Below, in pieces: positions 46,843 through 59,722 of a stretch of 64,000 bases of DNA; positions within the stretch are counted from its first letter, which is position 1; the number at the start of each line of letters is the position of its first letter. Origin of the DNA: Mycolicibacter acidiphilus (GTDB taxonomy: Bacteria; Actinomycetota; Actinomycetes; Mycobacteriales; Mycobacteriaceae). The DNA lies in assembly GCF_018455725.1 (NCBI RefSeq), contig NZ_JAHCLR010000025.1, forward strand, positions 1 through 64,000, read 5' to 3'. A model generated the notes under the pieces. It was given only the letters and a program-made list of their open reading frames with translations. It did no database searches and was not told where the DNA came from. Both the position numbers and the translations under genes were made by a program.

Positions 46843-46861
46843 TTAGCCTAGCCTATGCTAA
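46843..46861. promoter_or_regulatory. Predicted IdeR iron box between mbtK and mbtE
   Basis: TTAGCCTAGCCTATGCTAA matches the IdeR consensus at 14 of 19 positions by my count and is nearly palindromic. It covers the ATG of mbtE (46855), so binding would block the mbtE start and the divergent mbtK promoter at once. Confidence 0.75.
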
Positions 46862-49800
46862 GCGGCGTGGATTCCCGGGCCGTGCACGATCGCCGTCGCG
46901 AACTGCTGCGTCGCCGTCTCGCCGAGCGGGGCCTGGTCGACGTGGATCCGACCGCGCAGGAGACGCCCGCCGCGGCGCCGGCGCTGCGCGCGGGGGAACG
47001 CTACCCGCTCTCACCCGGTCAGCGCCGGATGTGGTTCCTGCAGGCGCTCGACGCCGCCGACACCACGCTGAACATCGGGGTCTGCTACCGGCTGATCGGC
47101 GCGGTGGACCCGGCGCGGCTGCGGCGTGCCTTCGACGACGTCGTCACCCGGCACAGCATCCTGCGCACCCGCTACGGGGTCGACGAATCCGGTGAGCCCT
47201 ACCAGGTTTTCGGCGACGTGCCGCTCGACTGGGCACAGCAGGATCGCAGCGACTGGCGGGACGCGGTTACGCAGGACGTCGACCGACCGTTCGACCTCAC
47301 CGCGGACCCGCCCATCCGGATACTGCTGATCCGCACCGGCGCAGCGGAATTCGTGCTGTCACTGGTGGTGCACCACATCTGCTGGGACGACGACTGCTGG
47401 GCGGTGTTCTTCGACGAGCTCAGCCGCGCCTACAACGGCGCCGTGCCGGACGGCGCCGCGCCGCAGTACGCGGCGGTGTTCGACCGCATTCCGGTACCCG
47501 ACGACACCGATCTCGACCACTGGCGGCAGGCGCTGCACCCGCTGCCCGACGCCGTCGAACTGCCCGGGCATCGCGCCGCGCAACCGACCCGCCGGGCCGA
47601 CCACCGGACCCAGGCGGTGCCCGCCGACCTGTTCGCGGCGGTGGAGGAATTCGCACGATCCCGGTCGGCGTCACCGTTCATGGTGCTGCTCAGTGCATTC
47701 GGTGCCCTGGTCGGTCGCTACGCCGACGCGTCGGACTTCCTGGTCGCGGTCCCGGTGACCGACCGCCCGGCGGGCACCGAGACGGTCCTCGGCTACTTCG
47801 GGAACACGCTGCTGCTGCGGCTGACCGGCGATCCGGCGGCGACGTTCGCGTCATCGGTCGACGCGGTCCGCGGCACCTGCCTGGCGGGTTTCGCCCACTC
47901 GTCCGTCGGCATCGACCGGGTGATCGGCGCGGTCAACCCGGACCGTGCCGCCGGACACGACGGTCTGGCCGGCATGGTGCAACTCGGATTCAGCATGCGC
48001 AAGAGCGCCAACGGTTTCGCGTTCGACGGCATCACCGCCGAGCAACTGGAGCCGGCCGCGGGCAGCGCGCCGATCCCGCTGTCGCTGGCGGTCGTCGCCG
48101 AACCCGACGGGGCGTACCTCGAACTCGAATATCAGGCCGATGTGCTCGACGGCGCCCTGGTCGAGCGGTTCGCCGATCACTACCTGCGGCTGCTGGGAGC
48201 GGCGCTGCGCGAACCGGACCGGCGCCTGGCCGGCCTCGACATGCTCGGTCCCGACGAGCGTGCCGCGATCCTCGCGCAGTCACACGGCACGTCCGCGGTC
48301 GTCGGTGATGTCACGATGATCGCCCTGCTGGAGGCGACTGCAGCGGCCCGCCCCGATGCGACGGCGCTGGTCGCCGCCGGCACCGAACTGACCTACCCCG
48401 ACCTGCACCGGCGAGCGAACCGGTTGGCCCGCTGGCTGATCGGGGGTGGCGCCGGGCCGGAGGACGTGGTCGGGCTGCAGCTGGGCAACTCCACCGAGTT
48501 CATCGTCGCGATGCTGGCGGTCCTCAAAGCCGGCGCGGGGTATCTGCCGATCGACCCGGGCTACCCGGCTGACCGCATCGCCTACCTCCGCGACGACGCC
48601 GCGCCCCGGATCACGCTCGACCCAGCCGCGTTGCAGGCCGCTGAGCGGGCGGCGGCCGGGCTGCCCGACACCGCGGTGTGCGACGCGGATCGGGTGCGAC
48701 CGCTGCGGCCGGACAACCTCGCCTACGTCATCTACACCTCCGGCACCACCGGGCGGCCCAAGGGCGTCGCGGTGACCCACGCGGCCGTCGCCGACCACAT
48801 CCGGGGTTTCGCCGCCGAATGGAGCATGACCGCCGAGGACCGGCTGCTGCAGATGGCGTCGGTGAGCTTCGACGCCTCGGCGGCCGAGATCTTCCTGACC
48901 CTGTATCTCGGCGCGACACTGGTGCTGCCCGACCCCGATGCCCTCGGGGACGTCGACCGGATCGCCGAAACCGTTGAACGCCAGCGGGTCACGGTGCTGC
49001 AGATGGTGCCGTCGCTGCTGGGCACGCTGCTGAAGCTGCCGCCGAACGGGGTGTGGCGGCAACTGCGGCACCTGCCGGTGGGCGGGGAGGCGCTGCCCGG
49101 TCGGCTCGCCGACGACTTCGTCGCGCAGCACCCCGGGGTGGGGCTGCGCAACCACTACGGCCCCACCGAGGCGGTGATCTGCGCGACCCATCAGCCGGTG
49201 GACCGCGAGTACGGCACCGCGACCGTGCCGATCGGCGTGCCGAACCGCAACGTCCGCGCTTACGTCCTGGACCGGCAGCTGCAACTCGTGCCGACCGGGG
49301 TCGTCGGCGAGCTCTACCTGGGCGGACCGCAGCTGGCCCGCGGCTACCTGCACCGGGCCGGCCTGACCGCACAACGCTTCGTCGCCGACCCGTTCGATCC
49401 CGGTGCGCGACTGTACCGATCCGGTGACCTGGTGCGCCGCAACAATTCCGGCGAACTGGAGTTCGTCGGGCGCAGCGATGAGCAACTCAAGGTCCGCGGC
49501 ATCCGGGTCGAACCCGGTGAGATCGAGTCGGTGCTCGCGGGACACCCGGGGGTGCGGGACTGCCGCGTCGTCGCCGACGGGGGCGCCCTGAGCGCATACC
49601 TGGTCGGTGACGCGGACCTCGACGTCGGCGGGGTTCGGGCGCACGCCGCCGCGGCGCTGCCGGAGTACCTGGTGCCGGGTGCGTTCGCGGTGCTCGACGC
49701 GCTGCCGCTGACGGTCGGCGGGAAACTGGACCGCCGGGCGCTGCCGGCCGCCATCGCGGCGCCGTCCGGCGACCACCGCGAACCGGGCACCCCCACCGAA

Positions 49801-51813
49801 CGCCGGATCGCCGCGATCTTCGCCGCACTGTTCGAGCGGGACCGGATCGGCGCCGACGACTCGTTCTTCGCGCTCGGCGGGCACTCGCTGCTGGCCGCCC
49901 GGCTGGTGGCGCAGCTGCGCGCGGAATTCGGTGTGGAACTGGCGATCCGGGCGGTGTTCGAGACACCGACACCGGCCGGGCTGGCGGCGCGGCTGGTCGA
50001 GCAGTTCCGGACCGAATTCGACCTGGACCTCGACGACCTGGACGGCCTGGACGCCGCCGAGGACCTGGCTCCGGGACGCCCCGAACTGGTTGCCGCGCAT
50101 CGCTCGGACCGCATCCCGCTGTCCTACTCGCAACTGGCCGGCTGGTTTCAGTACCGCCTCGAAGGCGCCCGCGAGGCGTTCGCCATGCCGCTCACCCTGC
50201 GGATCAGCGGCCCGCTCGACGACGACGCGCTGGAACGGGCGCTGAACGACGTGGCCGCCCGCCACGAAGCGCTGCGCACCACATTCGTCGAACACGACGG
50301 GGTGCCCTACCAGGTGATCCACTCCGCGGGGCCGGTCCGCCTGACCCGGCAGCCGGTGGCGCCGACCGGGGTCGACGCGGCCGTCGCCGAACTGCGCCGC
50401 GGGGGGCTGAACCCGCAGACCGGGCCGCTGATCGCCGCCGCCCTGCTCACCGTCGACGCGCAGACCCACACCCTCGCGATCATCGTTCACCACCTGGTCT
50501 GCGACCACGTCTCACTCGGTGTGATCGTCGACGACCTGTGCGCCGCCTACCGCGCCCGGCGGGCCGGACAACTCCCGAACCTGCCGGATCTGCCGCTGCA
50601 GTTCGCCGATTACGCACTGTGGCAACGGAACGCCTTCGACACCGGCGACGGCTGGGGGCAGGCGGAACTCACCGCCCGGCGCGACGCGCTGGCCGGCCTG
50701 CCCGACGAGGTGTCGATCCCGCCGGACCGGCTGCGCCGGCTCGCGCTGAGCCGGCAGAGCGAGATCGGCGCGTTCACCGTGCCCGCGGCGCAGCGGATCG
50801 CGTTGCTGCGCCTCGCCGACGACTGCGGCGTCACCGAATTCATGGCCTGCCACGCCGCCGTCGCGGTGTGGTTGCAGGCGCTGGGCGCCGGGAGTGACAT
50901 CGCGATCGGCAGCCCCGCCGCCGCACGCGTCGAGCCGGGAACCGAGCACCTGGTCGGTCTGCTCGCGAACGCGGTGGTGCTGCGCACCGGCCTGACCGGC
51001 GACCCGAGTCTGCGCGACGTGCTCACCCGCAGCCGGGACGCGGTCCTCGACGCGTTCGCCCACCAGGAGGCGCCGATCGAACGGCTCGTCGACGCGGTGA
51101 AGCCCGCGCGATCCGGATTCCGGAACCCGCTGTACCAGACGATGATTCACTACCGTGGTCCGGACTGGTCGACGCAGCCGCGGGAACTGGTCCCGGGCAC
51201 GACGCTGACCGGCGTGCCGGCAGAGTTCACCGGGTCGCTGATGGACGTGGACCTGGGCATGACCGTGACCGCTGCCGGCGAGCTGGCGGTACGGGTCGTC
51301 GCCAACGCCGACCTGTACGAGCCGGCCACCGTCGCACACCTGGCCGACGCGCTGCAGGCGGTGTTCACGGCGTACGCCACGCACCCCGATCTGCCGCTGT
51401 CGCAGCTGCGGCTGCTGCCCGACGACGTCCTGGCCCAGGTGCTGGCCGAACCGGCCCCGGTCATCGTGGAATCGGTGTCCCGCGCCGTGGATTCGGCGGC
51501 GGCGGAACGGATCCTGATCGCACTGCTGGAGGAGTTGCTGGAGATCGACGACGTGGACGCCGAGGACAACTTCTTCGCGCTCGGCGGCGACAGCATCACC
51601 TCGATCAAATGGGCGGCCGCGGCCGCCACGCACGACCTCACGATGACGCCCGCAATGGTGTTTGAGCACGCCACGATCGGTGAACTCGCCGTCGCAGTCG
51701 GCGGCCCCGCCGCAGCGGCCACCGACGACCGATCCCACGCGCCGATGAGCGCGTCCGGACTGGACGCCGACGCACTCGCACAACTCACTTCGGCCTGGAA
51801 CGGCCGGCAGTGA
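46855..51813 (+). CDS. mbtE: Mycobactin NRPS MbtE (C-A-T-C-T)
   Basis: This 1652-residue peptide synthetase has a condensation domain (about 40-450; HHICWDD near 172), an adenylation domain (about 490-930; [11 protein letters not shown] near 626 and the [20 protein letters not shown] hinge), a carrier domain (Ser in [15 protein letters not shown] near 1000), a second condensation domain (about 1085-1480; HHLVCDHVS near 1211) and a second carrier domain ([14 protein letters not shown] near 1570). M. tuberculosis MbtE has the same order and 1682 residues and adds a lysine derivative. The ATG at 46855 lies within the IdeR box; a GTG at 46867 is possible. Its stop overlaps mbtF. Confidence 0.95.
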   Translation: MLSGVDSRAVHDRRRELLRRRLAERGLVDVDPTAQETPAAAPALRAGERYPLSPGQRRMWFLQALDAADTTLNIGVCYRLIGAVDPARLRRAFDDVVTRHSILRTRYGVDESGEPYQVFGDVPLDWAQQDRSDWRDAVTQDVDRPFDLTADPPIRILLIRTGAAEFVLSLVVHHICWDDDCWAVFFDELSRAYNGAVPDGAAPQYAAVFDRIPVPDDTDLDHWRQALHPLPDAVELPGHRAAQPTRRADHRTQAVPADLFAAVEEFARSRSASPFMVLLSAFGALVGRYADASDFLVAVPVTDRPAGTETVLGYFGNTLLLRLTGDPAATFASSVDAVRGTCLAGFAHSSVGIDRVIGAVNPDRAAGHDGLAGMVQLGFSMRKSANGFAFDGITAEQLEPAAGSAPIPLSLAVVAEPDGAYLELEYQADVLDGALVERFADHYLRLLGAALREPDRRLAGLDMLGPDERAAILAQSHGTSAVVGDVTMIALLEATAAARPDATALVAAGTELTYPDLHRRANRLARWLIGGGAGPEDVVGLQLGNSTEFIVAMLAVLKAGAGYLPIDPGYPADRIAYLRDDAAPRITLDPAALQAAERAAAGLPDTAVCDADRVRPLRPDNLAYVIYTSGTTGRPKGVAVTHAAVADHIRGFAAEWSMTAEDRLLQMASVSFDASAAEIFLTLYLGATLVLPDPDALGDVDRIAETVERQRVTVLQMVPSLLGTLLKLPPNGVWRQLRHLPVGGEALPGRLADDFVAQHPGVGLRNHYGPTEAVICATHQPVDREYGTATVPIGVPNRNVRAYVLDRQLQLVPTGVVGELYLGGPQLARGYLHRAGLTAQRFVADPFDPGARLYRSGDLVRRNNSGELEFVGRSDEQLKVRGIRVEPGEIESVLAGHPGVRDCRVVADGGALSAYLVGDADLDVGGVRAHAAAALPEYLVPGAFAVLDALPLTVGGKLDRRALPAAIAAPSGDHREPGTPTERRIAAIFAALFERDRIGADDSFFALGGHSLLAARLVAQLRAEFGVELAIRAVFETPTPAGLAARLVEQFRTEFDLDLDDLDGLDAAEDLAPGRPELVAAHRSDRIPLSYSQLAGWFQYRLEGAREAFAMPLTLRISGPLDDDALERALNDVAARHEALRTTFVEHDGVPYQVIHSAGPVRLTRQPVAPTGVDAAVAELRRGGLNPQTGPLIAAALLTVDAQTHTLAIIVHHLVCDHVSLGVIVDDLCAAYRARRAGQLPNLPDLPLQFADYALWQRNAFDTGDGWGQAELTARRDALAGLPDEVSIPPDRLRRLALSRQSEIGAFTVPAAQRIALLRLADDCGVTEFMACHAAVAVWLQALGAGSDIAIGSPAAARVEPGTEHLVGLLANAVVLRTGLTGDPSLRDVLTRSRDAVLDAFAHQEAPIERLVDAVKPARSGFRNPLYQTMIHYRGPDWSTQPRELVPGTTLTGVPAEFTGSLMDVDLGMTVTAAGELAVRVVANADLYEPATVAHLADALQAVFTAYATHPDLPLSQLRLLPDDVLAQVLAEPAPVIVESVSRAVDSAAAERILIALLEELLEIDDVDAEDNFFALGGDSITSIKWAAAAATHDLTMTPAMVFEHATIGELAVAVGGPAAAATDDRSHAPMSASGLDADALAQLTSAWNGRQ

Positions 51814-54800
51814 GCGAGCAGCAACCGCAGATCGAAGACGTCCTGGCGCTGAGCCCGCTGCAGGAGGGACTGTTCGCGCTGCACAAGGTGGCGCGGGACG
51901 GTGCTGAGGATGCCATCGACCTGTACAGCATGCAGTTCGTCGTCGACATCGACGGCCCGGTCGATCTGGAACTGCTGCGGCGCAGCGCCAATGCCATGCT
52001 GGTGCGGCACCCCAACCTGCGGGCCGCGTTCTGGGACGCCGACCTACCGCGGCCGGTGCAGATCATCCCCACCGTCGCGGACCTGCCGTGGTTCGAGCGG
52101 GTCGGCAGCGCAGTCGAATTCGACGCGATCGCCCGTTCGGAGCGGCGCCGCGCGTTCGACCTGAGCCGCGGCCCGGCGATGCGGGTCACGGTCATCACCG
52201 TTCCGGGCGAGAGTCGGCGGCGGATGATCTTCACCGCCCACCACATCCTGGTCGACGGCTGGGCGCTGGCGGTGTTCTTCGCCGAGATGCTCGCCGTCTA
52301 CCGCGGCGGTGGTGAACTCACCGGGCTGCCGCCGGTGCGCCCCTACCGCGACTACATCGGCTGGCTCGCCGAACAGGATCGGCCGGCCGCCCTCGCACAG
52401 TGGCGCGACTACCTGGACCGAATCTCCGGCCCGCTGATGCTCGCCGAACGCGCCGTCGTCGCCGGCGAGGGTGTCCCACGCAAGGTTCAACTGCTGCTGC
52501 CCGCTGATGACACCGCCCGCCTGACGGACTGGGCCGCGACGACCGGGATCACGCTGAGCACCGCGGTGCAGTTCGCCTGGACCGTGCTGCTGGGCCGGCT
52601 CACCGACCGGCGCGACGTGGTATTCGGCACCGTGGTGTCCGGCCGGCCGGAGCGGATCACCGGGGTCGCGGGCATGGTGGGGCTGTTCATCAACACCGTC
52701 CCGGTGGTGCATCGACTGGACGAGACCGCGTCGGTGATCGAGCACTGCCGGCGGCTGCAGCGCGAACTGTCCGCGATGCGCGACATCGGCTACGTCAGCC
52801 TCTCCGAACTGGGCGGCGGCGCCGTGTTCGACACGCTGTTCGTCTTCGAGAACGCACCGATCGATGACGCGATCCAGCCGACCGAGACCCCTGACGGCGT
52901 CCGGTTCACCCCGGTGGAGATGGAGAGCCTGACCCACTACCCGCTGACCGTGGTCGCGCACCGGCACGGCGATCAACTGATGGTCGTCATCGAGGCGATT
53001 CCCGAAGCGCTGCCACACTTCCCGGCGGATGTGATCGGCCAACGCCTGCTGGGGCTGCTACGCCAACTGCCCTCGGCGTCGGCCGGTCCCGACACACTGG
53101 ATGTGCTGACCGACGCCGAACGCGCCGAACTCGCGGGGGCGGATGCGGCACCCAACCCGGTGGACGGCACCGTCTGGGAACTGTTCGAGCGTCAGGTGCA
53201 GGCCACCCCGGATGCCCCCGCCCTGAGTTTCGGTGCCGACCGGCGCTACAGCTACCGTGAACTGCACACCGCCGCGCTACAGCTGGCCCACGAACTGACC
53301 GCGCACGGAGTGCGAACAGAAGACGTTGTCGCACTGGCACTGCCGCGCTCACCACGGTCGATCATCGCGATCCTGGCGGTGCTGGCCGCCGGTGGCGCGT
53401 ACCTGCCGATCGACCTGGATCTGCCCGCCGCCCGGGTCGCGTCGATGCTGCGACAGGCCGCCCCGGTGCTGATCCTCACCGACGCCGGGCGCCCCGGACC
53501 CACCGGGTACGCCGTACTCGACCTCGACGATCCGGCTGTCGCGCAACGCATTGCAGGGCATCCCGCCGACGCACCGCCGGCACGCCGGCACCCGGGGCAG
53601 GCCGCGTACGTCATCTTCACCTCCGGATCGACCGGGGAACCCAAGGGCGTGGTCGGCACCGATGCGGCGCTGACCGGGTACCTCGCCGACCACCGAGACC
53701 GCGTCTACCGCCCGGCAACCGCCCGGCTGGGCCGGTCGCTGCGGATCGCGCACGCGTGGTCGCTGAGTTTCGACGCATCCTGGCAACCGATGATCGGACT
53801 GCTCGACGGCCATGCCCTGCACCTGTTCGACAGCGAGGAGATGCGCGACGCCGACCGCCTGGTGGCCGGCATCGCCGCCCAGTCCATCGACATGATCGAC
53901 ACCACCCCGTCGATGCTGATCCAACTGCGGGCCGCCGGACTGTTCGATCACCGACTGTCGGTGCTGGCTCTGGGCGGCGAGGCGATCGATCCCGCCCTGT
54001 GGGAAGACCTGCGCGCGCAGTCGCACCTGGCGGTCTACAACTGCTACGGCCCGACCGAGACCACGGTGGAGGCGGTGGTCGCCCCGGTACGCGCCTACAC
54101 CGGCCCGACGATCGGTACCCCGAACACCGGAACCGTTGCCTGCGTACTGGATTCACGACTGCGGCCGGTACCGCACGGCGGCGTCGGGGAGCTGTACCTG
54201 TCCGGGGTGCAGCTGACCCGCGGCTACGCCGGCAGCCCGGGGCTGACCGCGACCCGGTTCGTCGCCGACCCGCTGCGCCCCGGCGAACGGATGTACCGCA
54301 CCGGTGATCTGGTGCGCCGGCTGCCGCACGGCGGCTACGCCTACCTCGGCCGCGCCGACGACCAGGTGAAGATCCGCGGCTACCGCGTGGAGATCGGCGA
54401 GATCGAGGCGGCGCTGCGCACCCGACCCGAGATCGCCGACGCCGCGGTGTCCGTGCAGCGGCGAGCCGGCGGCGCCGGTCTGGTGGCGTTCGTGGTGTGG
54501 CGCACCACCGGCGATCCGATCCGGCTGCGGCTGGCGCTCAGCGAACGGCTGCCCGCCTACATGATTCCGGCTCGGATCATCGACCTGCCCGGACTTCCGG
54601 TGAACGCCAACGGCAAACTCGACAACCACGAACTGGACCGACTGGCAGTCGCAGCGTTCACCCGGACCGCGGCCGACGACGACAGCGCGCTCACCGACAC
54701 CGAGCGAGCGCTGCGGGACATCCTCACCGAACAGTTCAACGGCGTGACCCCGCACCGCGACGACGATTTCTTCGAACTCGGCCTGGACAGCGTCGTCGCG

Positions 54801-56306
54801 ATCGCGCTGGTACACCGGGCCAGGCGGCAGGGACTGCCGCTCAGCCCGCGCATGGTGCTCGCCGCGCCCAGCATCACCCAACTCGCCGTCGTCATCGACC
54901 GGACGATCACCGGCGACGTCGAGACCGTCGACGCCGACTACGGGGTGGTGCCGCCGCTGCCGGTGGTGTCCTGGCTCTACGAATACGGCGACTACCGCCG
55001 CTTCACCCACACCGTGCTGCTGCGGCTGCCCGCCGGAATCGACCGCGGCGCAATTGAGTCGATGCTGCAGCTGCTGCTCGACAGCCACGACACACTGCGA
55101 GCGACCCTCGCCGGGACACCGGACGGCCCGCGCTTGGTGACGCGGCCGCCCGGTGCGGTGATCGCAGCGGACGTGCTGACCCGACTGGACTGCCCGGCGG
55201 CCACCGCAGCCGGCACCGTGACCCAGGCGGCGCGCGCGGCCAACGACCGGATCGACCCGGCGCAGGGCAGCATGGTGCAGGCGATCTGGCTGCGCGAGCC
55301 CGACTCCGCCGGGGTGCTGCTGCTCAGCGCACACCACCTGGTGGTGGACGTGGTGTCCTGGCACATCATCCTGGGCGATCTCGCCGAAGCCTGGCGGGCC
55401 GCGCAATCCGGTGCCGCCCCGAAGCTGCTGCCGGAGTTCACCTCCTACCGGCGCTGGTCGGAGCTGATCCAGCAGCGCGCCGCGTCACCGGAGACCGCCT
55501 CGCAGCTTGACTACTGGCGGGGCCGGGTGCGCGGCGCGGACCCGGCCCTAGGTACCCGGCATCCCGACCCGACGCTCGACACCTGGTCGACCCTGCGCGC
55601 CACCCGGGTGATCACCCCGGCGGCGGTCACCGAGCGACTGCTGGCCGCAGACGGCGGTGTCGAGGAGGTCCTGCTGGCGGCGGTGACGGCGGTGACCGCG
55701 ACCTGGCGAACCCGCAGCGGCGCAGACCCGGCCGCCGGGACGCTGATCGCGCTGGACAGCCACGGTCGCGCCGACGCCGAACTCGACACCGACACCACCA
55801 ACACGGTCGGCTGGTTCACCAGCATGTTCCCGGTGCGGCTCGGCGTCGGTGGCACGGTCGGCGTCGCCGAGGCGGAAGGCGACCCGGTGCGGGCGCACGC
55901 CCTGCTGGCGTCGGTGCGCACCGATCTGGCCGGGATTCCGGCCGGCGGGCTGGATTACGGGCTGCTGCGCTATATCCGGGGCTGCACCGATCTCGACGAC
56001 GAACCGCAGATCATGTTCAGCTATCTGGGCCGGCTGGACCTGGGCCCGGTGTCGGATCAGCCGTGGTCACTGTTGGCCGGCGACGCCCTGGAGGCGCTGC
56101 CGATCGACCCGGAACCCGATCTGCCGCTGCGGTTCGCGCTGTACGTCTCCGCGGCGGTGCGCACCGGGGTGGACGGGCCGGAACTGGTGACGACGCTGCT
56201 GTACAGCGACGCGCTGTTCACCGACGAGGATCTGGCCGACTGGGCGCGGCTGTGGGAGCGCGGCGTCGCGGCACTGGTCGCCGACCGCCAGGGGGGATTG
56301 CGATGA
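51810..56306 (+). CDS. mbtF: Mycobactin NRPS MbtF (C-A-T-E/C-like)
   Basis: This 1498-residue synthetase starts with a GTG overlapping the mbtE stop. It has a condensation domain (about 10-430; HHILVDGW near 143), an adenylation domain (about 460-900; [11 protein letters not shown] near 603), a carrier domain (Ser in [14 protein letters not shown] near 983) and a C-terminal epimerase/condensation-type domain (about 1050-1450; [11 protein letters not shown] near 1174). It corresponds to M. tuberculosis MbtF (1461), which activates the lysine that closes the cobactin ring. The stop overlaps mbtB by four bases. Confidence 0.95.
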   Translation: MSEQQPQIEDVLALSPLQEGLFALHKVARDGAEDAIDLYSMQFVVDIDGPVDLELLRRSANAMLVRHPNLRAAFWDADLPRPVQIIPTVADLPWFERVGSAVEFDAIARSERRRAFDLSRGPAMRVTVITVPGESRRRMIFTAHHILVDGWALAVFFAEMLAVYRGGGELTGLPPVRPYRDYIGWLAEQDRPAALAQWRDYLDRISGPLMLAERAVVAGEGVPRKVQLLLPADDTARLTDWAATTGITLSTAVQFAWTVLLGRLTDRRDVVFGTVVSGRPERITGVAGMVGLFINTVPVVHRLDETASVIEHCRRLQRELSAMRDIGYVSLSELGGGAVFDTLFVFENAPIDDAIQPTETPDGVRFTPVEMESLTHYPLTVVAHRHGDQLMVVIEAIPEALPHFPADVIGQRLLGLLRQLPSASAGPDTLDVLTDAERAELAGADAAPNPVDGTVWELFERQVQATPDAPALSFGADRRYSYRELHTAALQLAHELTAHGVRTEDVVALALPRSPRSIIAILAVLAAGGAYLPIDLDLPAARVASMLRQAAPVLILTDAGRPGPTGYAVLDLDDPAVAQRIAGHPADAPPARRHPGQAAYVIFTSGSTGEPKGVVGTDAALTGYLADHRDRVYRPATARLGRSLRIAHAWSLSFDASWQPMIGLLDGHALHLFDSEEMRDADRLVAGIAAQSIDMIDTTPSMLIQLRAAGLFDHRLSVLALGGEAIDPALWEDLRAQSHLAVYNCYGPTETTVEAVVAPVRAYTGPTIGTPNTGTVACVLDSRLRPVPHGGVGELYLSGVQLTRGYAGSPGLTATRFVADPLRPGERMYRTGDLVRRLPHGGYAYLGRADDQVKIRGYRVEIGEIEAALRTRPEIADAAVSVQRRAGGAGLVAFVVWRTTGDPIRLRLALSERLPAYMIPARIIDLPGLPVNANGKLDNHELDRLAVAAFTRTAADDDSALTDTERALRDILTEQFNGVTPHRDDDFFELGLDSVVAIALVHRARRQGLPLSPRMVLAAPSITQLAVVIDRTITGDVETVDADYGVVPPLPVVSWLYEYGDYRRFTHTVLLRLPAGIDRGAIESMLQLLLDSHDTLRATLAGTPDGPRLVTRPPGAVIAADVLTRLDCPAATAAGTVTQAARAANDRIDPAQGSMVQAIWLREPDSAGVLLLSAHHLVVDVVSWHIILGDLAEAWRAAQSGAAPKLLPEFTSYRRWSELIQQRAASPETASQLDYWRGRVRGADPALGTRHPDPTLDTWSTLRATRVITPAAVTERLLAADGGVEEVLLAAVTAVTATWRTRSGADPAAGTLIALDSHGRADAELDTDTTNTVGWFTSMFPVRLGVGGTVGVAEAEGDPVRAHALLASVRTDLAGIPAGGLDYGLLRYIRGCTDLDDEPQIMFSYLGRLDLGPVSDQPWSLLAGDALEALPIDPEPDLPLRFALYVSAAVRTGVDGPELVTTLLYSDALFTDEDLADWARLWERGVAALVADRQGGLR

Positions 56307-59300
56307 GCGACGTCGAACCGATCACCGGGGACGAGATCCGGACCGCGGTCGCCGACCAGCTGGGTTGCCCGGCAACTGATATCGCCGACGACGACGATCT
56401 GATCCAGTGCGGACTGAACTCGATCGCGATGATGGCGATGGCCGGCGGCTGGCGCAAACGCGGTGTGCACATCACTTTCGCGCAGTTGGCCGCCGAGCCG
56501 ACGGTGGCGGCCTGGCAGCAGCTGCTCGGCTCCCCGGCCCCGGCGGCGGTCGAGGAGCCGGCTGCGACAGTCGGAACCGACGACGACGAACCCTTCCCGC
56601 TGGCCCCGATGCAGCACGCGTACTGGATCGGGCGTGCCGATGAGCAGCAGCTCGGCGGGGTCGCGGCGCACCTCTACGTCGAATTCGACGGCGGCCCGGT
56701 GGATCCGGCCAGGCTGGAGCGTGCGGTCGCCGATCTGGTCACCGCGCACCCGATGCTGCGGACCCGGTTCCTGCCCGACGGCACCCAGCAGACCCTGGCC
56801 GGCCCCGGCCGGCCGGTGTTCCACCAGCTGGATCTGCGCGGCCGGCCGGTCGGCGAGGTGGAGTCGCAGCTGGCGCAGGTGCGGGACCGGAAAACCCACC
56901 AGCGCTTGGCGATCGAGGACGGCGAGGTCATCGACGTCACGCTGACCCGCTACGACCCCGACCGCAGCCGACTGCACCTGGACATCGACATGCTCGCCGC
57001 CGACGCGATGAGCTACCGGATGCTGATCGCCGACCTGGCGGGGCTGTACCGAGGCGCGACGCTGCCGACGCCGGGCTACAGCTACCGCCGCTACCGCACC
57101 GAACGCGCCGCGGACAGCACCGCCCACGACCGCGACCGTGACTACTGGCAGCACCGCCTCGCGGAACTGCCCGGCGCACCGCAACTTCCGACCGTCACCG
57201 CCACGGCCGCACCGCGCACCGCGCGCTGCGCGCACTGGTTGACGCCGCAGGCCAAGGAGGCACTGGTCGCCGGCGCGCACACCCGGGGCATCACGCCGGC
57301 GATGGCGGTGGCCGCGGTGTTCGCCGACACCATCGCCGCCTGGTCGGGCGACGAACCGTTCCTGTTGAATGTGCCGCTGTTCCACCGGGAGCCGGTGCAC
57401 CCGGGCGTCGATCGGGTGGCCGGCGACTTCACCTCGTCGATCATGCTCGACATCCCCGCGCTGCAGCGGCCGGTATCGGTGGCCGACCGGGCGCGTGACA
57501 TCCAGCGTCGCATGTACGAAAGCGCATCGCACAGCGGCTATTCCGGCCTTGAGGTGCTCCGTGACCTGGGGCGACTGCACGGTGAGCCGGTGCTGGCGCC
57601 GATCGTGTTCACCAGTGCGCTGGACCTCGGCGAACTGTTCGGCGAGACGGCCGTCGCCACCTTCGGGGAGCCGGTCTGGATCGTGTCGCAGGGACCGCAG
57701 GTGCTGCTGGACGCCCAGGTCACCGAGCTGCGCGGTGGGCTGCTGCTGAACTGGGACGTCCGCGAGTCGGCGTTCCCCGCCGGGCTGATCGACACCATGT
57801 TCGCGGCGTTCACCGCCGCGGTCGACCGGCTGGCTTTCGGAGCGGCCGGATGGGACGCCGATACCGCGGTGGCGCTGCCGGCCGAACAGGCCCGAATCCG
57901 GGAAACCGTCAACGCCACCGACGGTCCGCTGCCGGACCGCTGCCTGCACCACGGGCTCTTCGACCGTGCGGCAACGCATCCCGACGACCCAGCGGTGCTG
58001 TGGGGGATCGACGGCGCCTGGACCTACCGCCAGCTGGCGGCGGACGCGCTCGCCGTCGCCGGGGCGCTGCGGGCCCGCGGGGTGGCACCCGGTGACGCCG
58101 TCGCCGTCCAACTGCCCAAGGGCCCCGACCAGGTGCTGGCCGTGCTCGGGGTACTGGCCGCCGGTGCCACCTACGTTCCGATCGGCGCCGACCAACCGAT
58201 TGCGCGCCGCGAGAAGATCCTCGCCACCGCAGGCGTCGCCGTCGTGCTGGGCACCGCGCCGGGTGATCTGAGCCTGGCCGACGCCCGCGGCGGTGCACCG
58301 CTTGCGGCACCGGTGTACGGCGATCCCGGTGACATCGCCTACCTGCTGTTCACCTCCGGCTCGACCGGGTTGCCCAAGGGCGTCGAGGTGTCGCACCGCG
58401 CGGCGATGAACACCATCGACGCACTCAACGATCGGTTCGGCGTCGGCGCCGCCGACCGCGCCCTGGGACTGTCCGCGCTGGAATTCGACCTGTCGGTGTA
58501 CGACGTCTTCGGCATGTTCGCCGCCGGGGGCGCCGTGGTCGCCCTCGACGCGGATCAACGTCGCGCCCCCGCAGACTGGGTGAAACTGGTTCAGCGGCAC
58601 CGGGTGTCGATCCTCAACTGCGTGCCGAGCCTGCTGGAGATGCTGCTGACCGAAGGCGACGGACAGCTCGGCGACAGTCTGCGCGCGGTGCTGCTCGGTG
58701 GTGACTGGGTGGCGGTGGACCTGGCCCGCCGGCTGCACGCACAGTTGCCGGACTGCCGCTTCGCCGGCCTGGGCGGCGCCACCGAGGCCGCCATCCACAG
58801 CACGGTCTGCGAGATCACCGGTGAACCACCGCCCGGGTGGACGACGGTGCCGTTCGGCCGACCGCTGCGCAACGTGCGCTGCCGGGTCGTCTCGGCCGCC
58901 GGCCGCGACTGCCCGGACTGGGTGGCGGGCGAATTGTGGATCGGTGGAATCGGTGTCGCGGCGGGCTACCGCGGTGATCCGCAGCGCACCGCCGACCGGT
59001 TCGTGGACCATGCCGGGCTGCGCTGGTATCGCACCGGTGACCTGGCCCGGTACTGGCCGGACGGCACCCTGGAGTTCCTCGGCCGCGCCGACAACCAGGT
59101 GCAGATCCGCGGCTACCGGGTCGAACTCGGTGAGGTGGAGAGTGCGCTGCGGGCGGTTCCCGGTGTGCGGGACGCGGTGGCGGTGGTGGCCGGGGACCGG
59201 GCGTCGCGCCTGCTGGCCGCGGTCACCGGCGAACCGCGGGACACGGATTCGGTGCTGGCCCAACTACTGCCGGCCTACATGATGCCGAGCCTGGTGCGGA

Positions 59301-59716
59301 CCGTCGACCGGATTGCGTTGACGCCCAACGGAAAGATCGATCGTCGCGCGATGACCGCGCTGCTCGGCAGCGAACCCGACGCCGACGGGGACGATACCCC
59401 GCGCACCGCACTGCAGGCCGCGACGGCGGCGATCATCGCCGAAGTGCTGGGCCGGGAAACCGTGGGCGTACACCGCGATTTCTTCGCCCTCGGCGGCGAC
59501 TCGGTGCTGGCCACCGCCGTCATCGCGCGGCTGCGGGACTGGCTGGACGCCGAGCATGCGGTGGTCGCCGACCTGTTCGCGACCCGCACCGCCGCCGGTC
59601 TCGCCGATCGGCTGCAGCGGCGCCAGACCGGTCCGGACCGGCTGGTGGAGATCGCGCGCGCCTACCTGGAGGTCGCCGCGCTCACCGACGAAGAGGTGCT
59701 CGCCGCCGAGCTGTGA
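56303..59716 (+). CDS. mbtB: Mycobactin NRPS MbtB (ArCP-Cy-A-T) without thioesterase
   Basis: This 1137-residue phenyloxazoline synthase has an aryl-carrier domain (Ser in [13 protein letters not shown] near 37), a cyclisation domain (about 85-510; the DxxxxDxxS motif [12 protein letters not shown] near 228), an adenylation domain (about 530-1000; [11 protein letters not shown] near 682, for Ser/Thr) and a carrier domain ([14 protein letters not shown] near 1059). It takes salicyl-AMP from MbtA and forms the phenyloxazoline head of mycobactin. M. tuberculosis MbtB is 1414 residues and ends in a thioesterase; here the protein stops after the carrier. It overlaps mbtF (ATGA), so mbtE-mbtF-mbtB is one operon. 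Confidence 0.95.
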   Translation: MSDVEPITGDEIRTAVADQLGCPATDIADDDDLIQCGLNSIAMMAMAGGWRKRGVHITFAQLAAEPTVAAWQQLLGSPAPAAVEEPAATVGTDDDEPFPLAPMQHAYWIGRADEQQLGGVAAHLYVEFDGGPVDPARLERAVADLVTAHPMLRTRFLPDGTQQTLAGPGRPVFHQLDLRGRPVGEVESQLAQVRDRKTHQRLAIEDGEVIDVTLTRYDPDRSRLHLDIDMLAADAMSYRMLIADLAGLYRGATLPTPGYSYRRYRTERAADSTAHDRDRDYWQHRLAELPGAPQLPTVTATAAPRTARCAHWLTPQAKEALVAGAHTRGITPAMAVAAVFADTIAAWSGDEPFLLNVPLFHREPVHPGVDRVAGDFTSSIMLDIPALQRPVSVADRARDIQRRMYESASHSGYSGLEVLRDLGRLHGEPVLAPIVFTSALDLGELFGETAVATFGEPVWIVSQGPQVLLDAQVTELRGGLLLNWDVRESAFPAGLIDTMFAAFTAAVDRLAFGAAGWDADTAVALPAEQARIRETVNATDGPLPDRCLHHGLFDRAATHPDDPAVLWGIDGAWTYRQLAADALAVAGALRARGVAPGDAVAVQLPKGPDQVLAVLGVLAAGATYVPIGADQPIARREKILATAGVAVVLGTAPGDLSLADARGGAPLAAPVYGDPGDIAYLLFTSGSTGLPKGVEVSHRAAMNTIDALNDRFGVGAADRALGLSALEFDLSVYDVFGMFAAGGAVVALDADQRRAPADWVKLVQRHRVSILNCVPSLLEMLLTEGDGQLGDSLRAVLLGGDWVAVDLARRLHAQLPDCRFAGLGGATEAAIHSTVCEITGEPPPGWTTVPFGRPLRNVRCRVVSAAGRDCPDWVAGELWIGGIGVAAGYRGDPQRTADRFVDHAGLRWYRTGDLARYWPDGTLEFLGRADNQVQIRGYRVELGEVESALRAVPGVRDAVAVVAGDRASRLLAAVTGEPRDTDSVLAQLLPAYMMPSLVRTVDRIALTPNGKIDRRAMTALLGSEPDADGDDTPRTALQAATAAIIAEVLGRETVGVHRDFFALGGDSVLATAVIARLRDWLDAEHAVVADLFATRTAAGLADRLQRRQTGPDRLVEIARAYLEVAALTDEEVLAAEL

Positions 59717-59722
59717 GACGTC

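Noticed and set aside
56057-59263. A 1068-codon open frame on the - strand opposite mbtB
   Set aside because: Low-complexity Arg/Gly/Gln/Val composition and no ribosome-binding site; explained by codon bias of mbtB. The same applies to the long antisense frames at 48280-50508 and 13203-14441.
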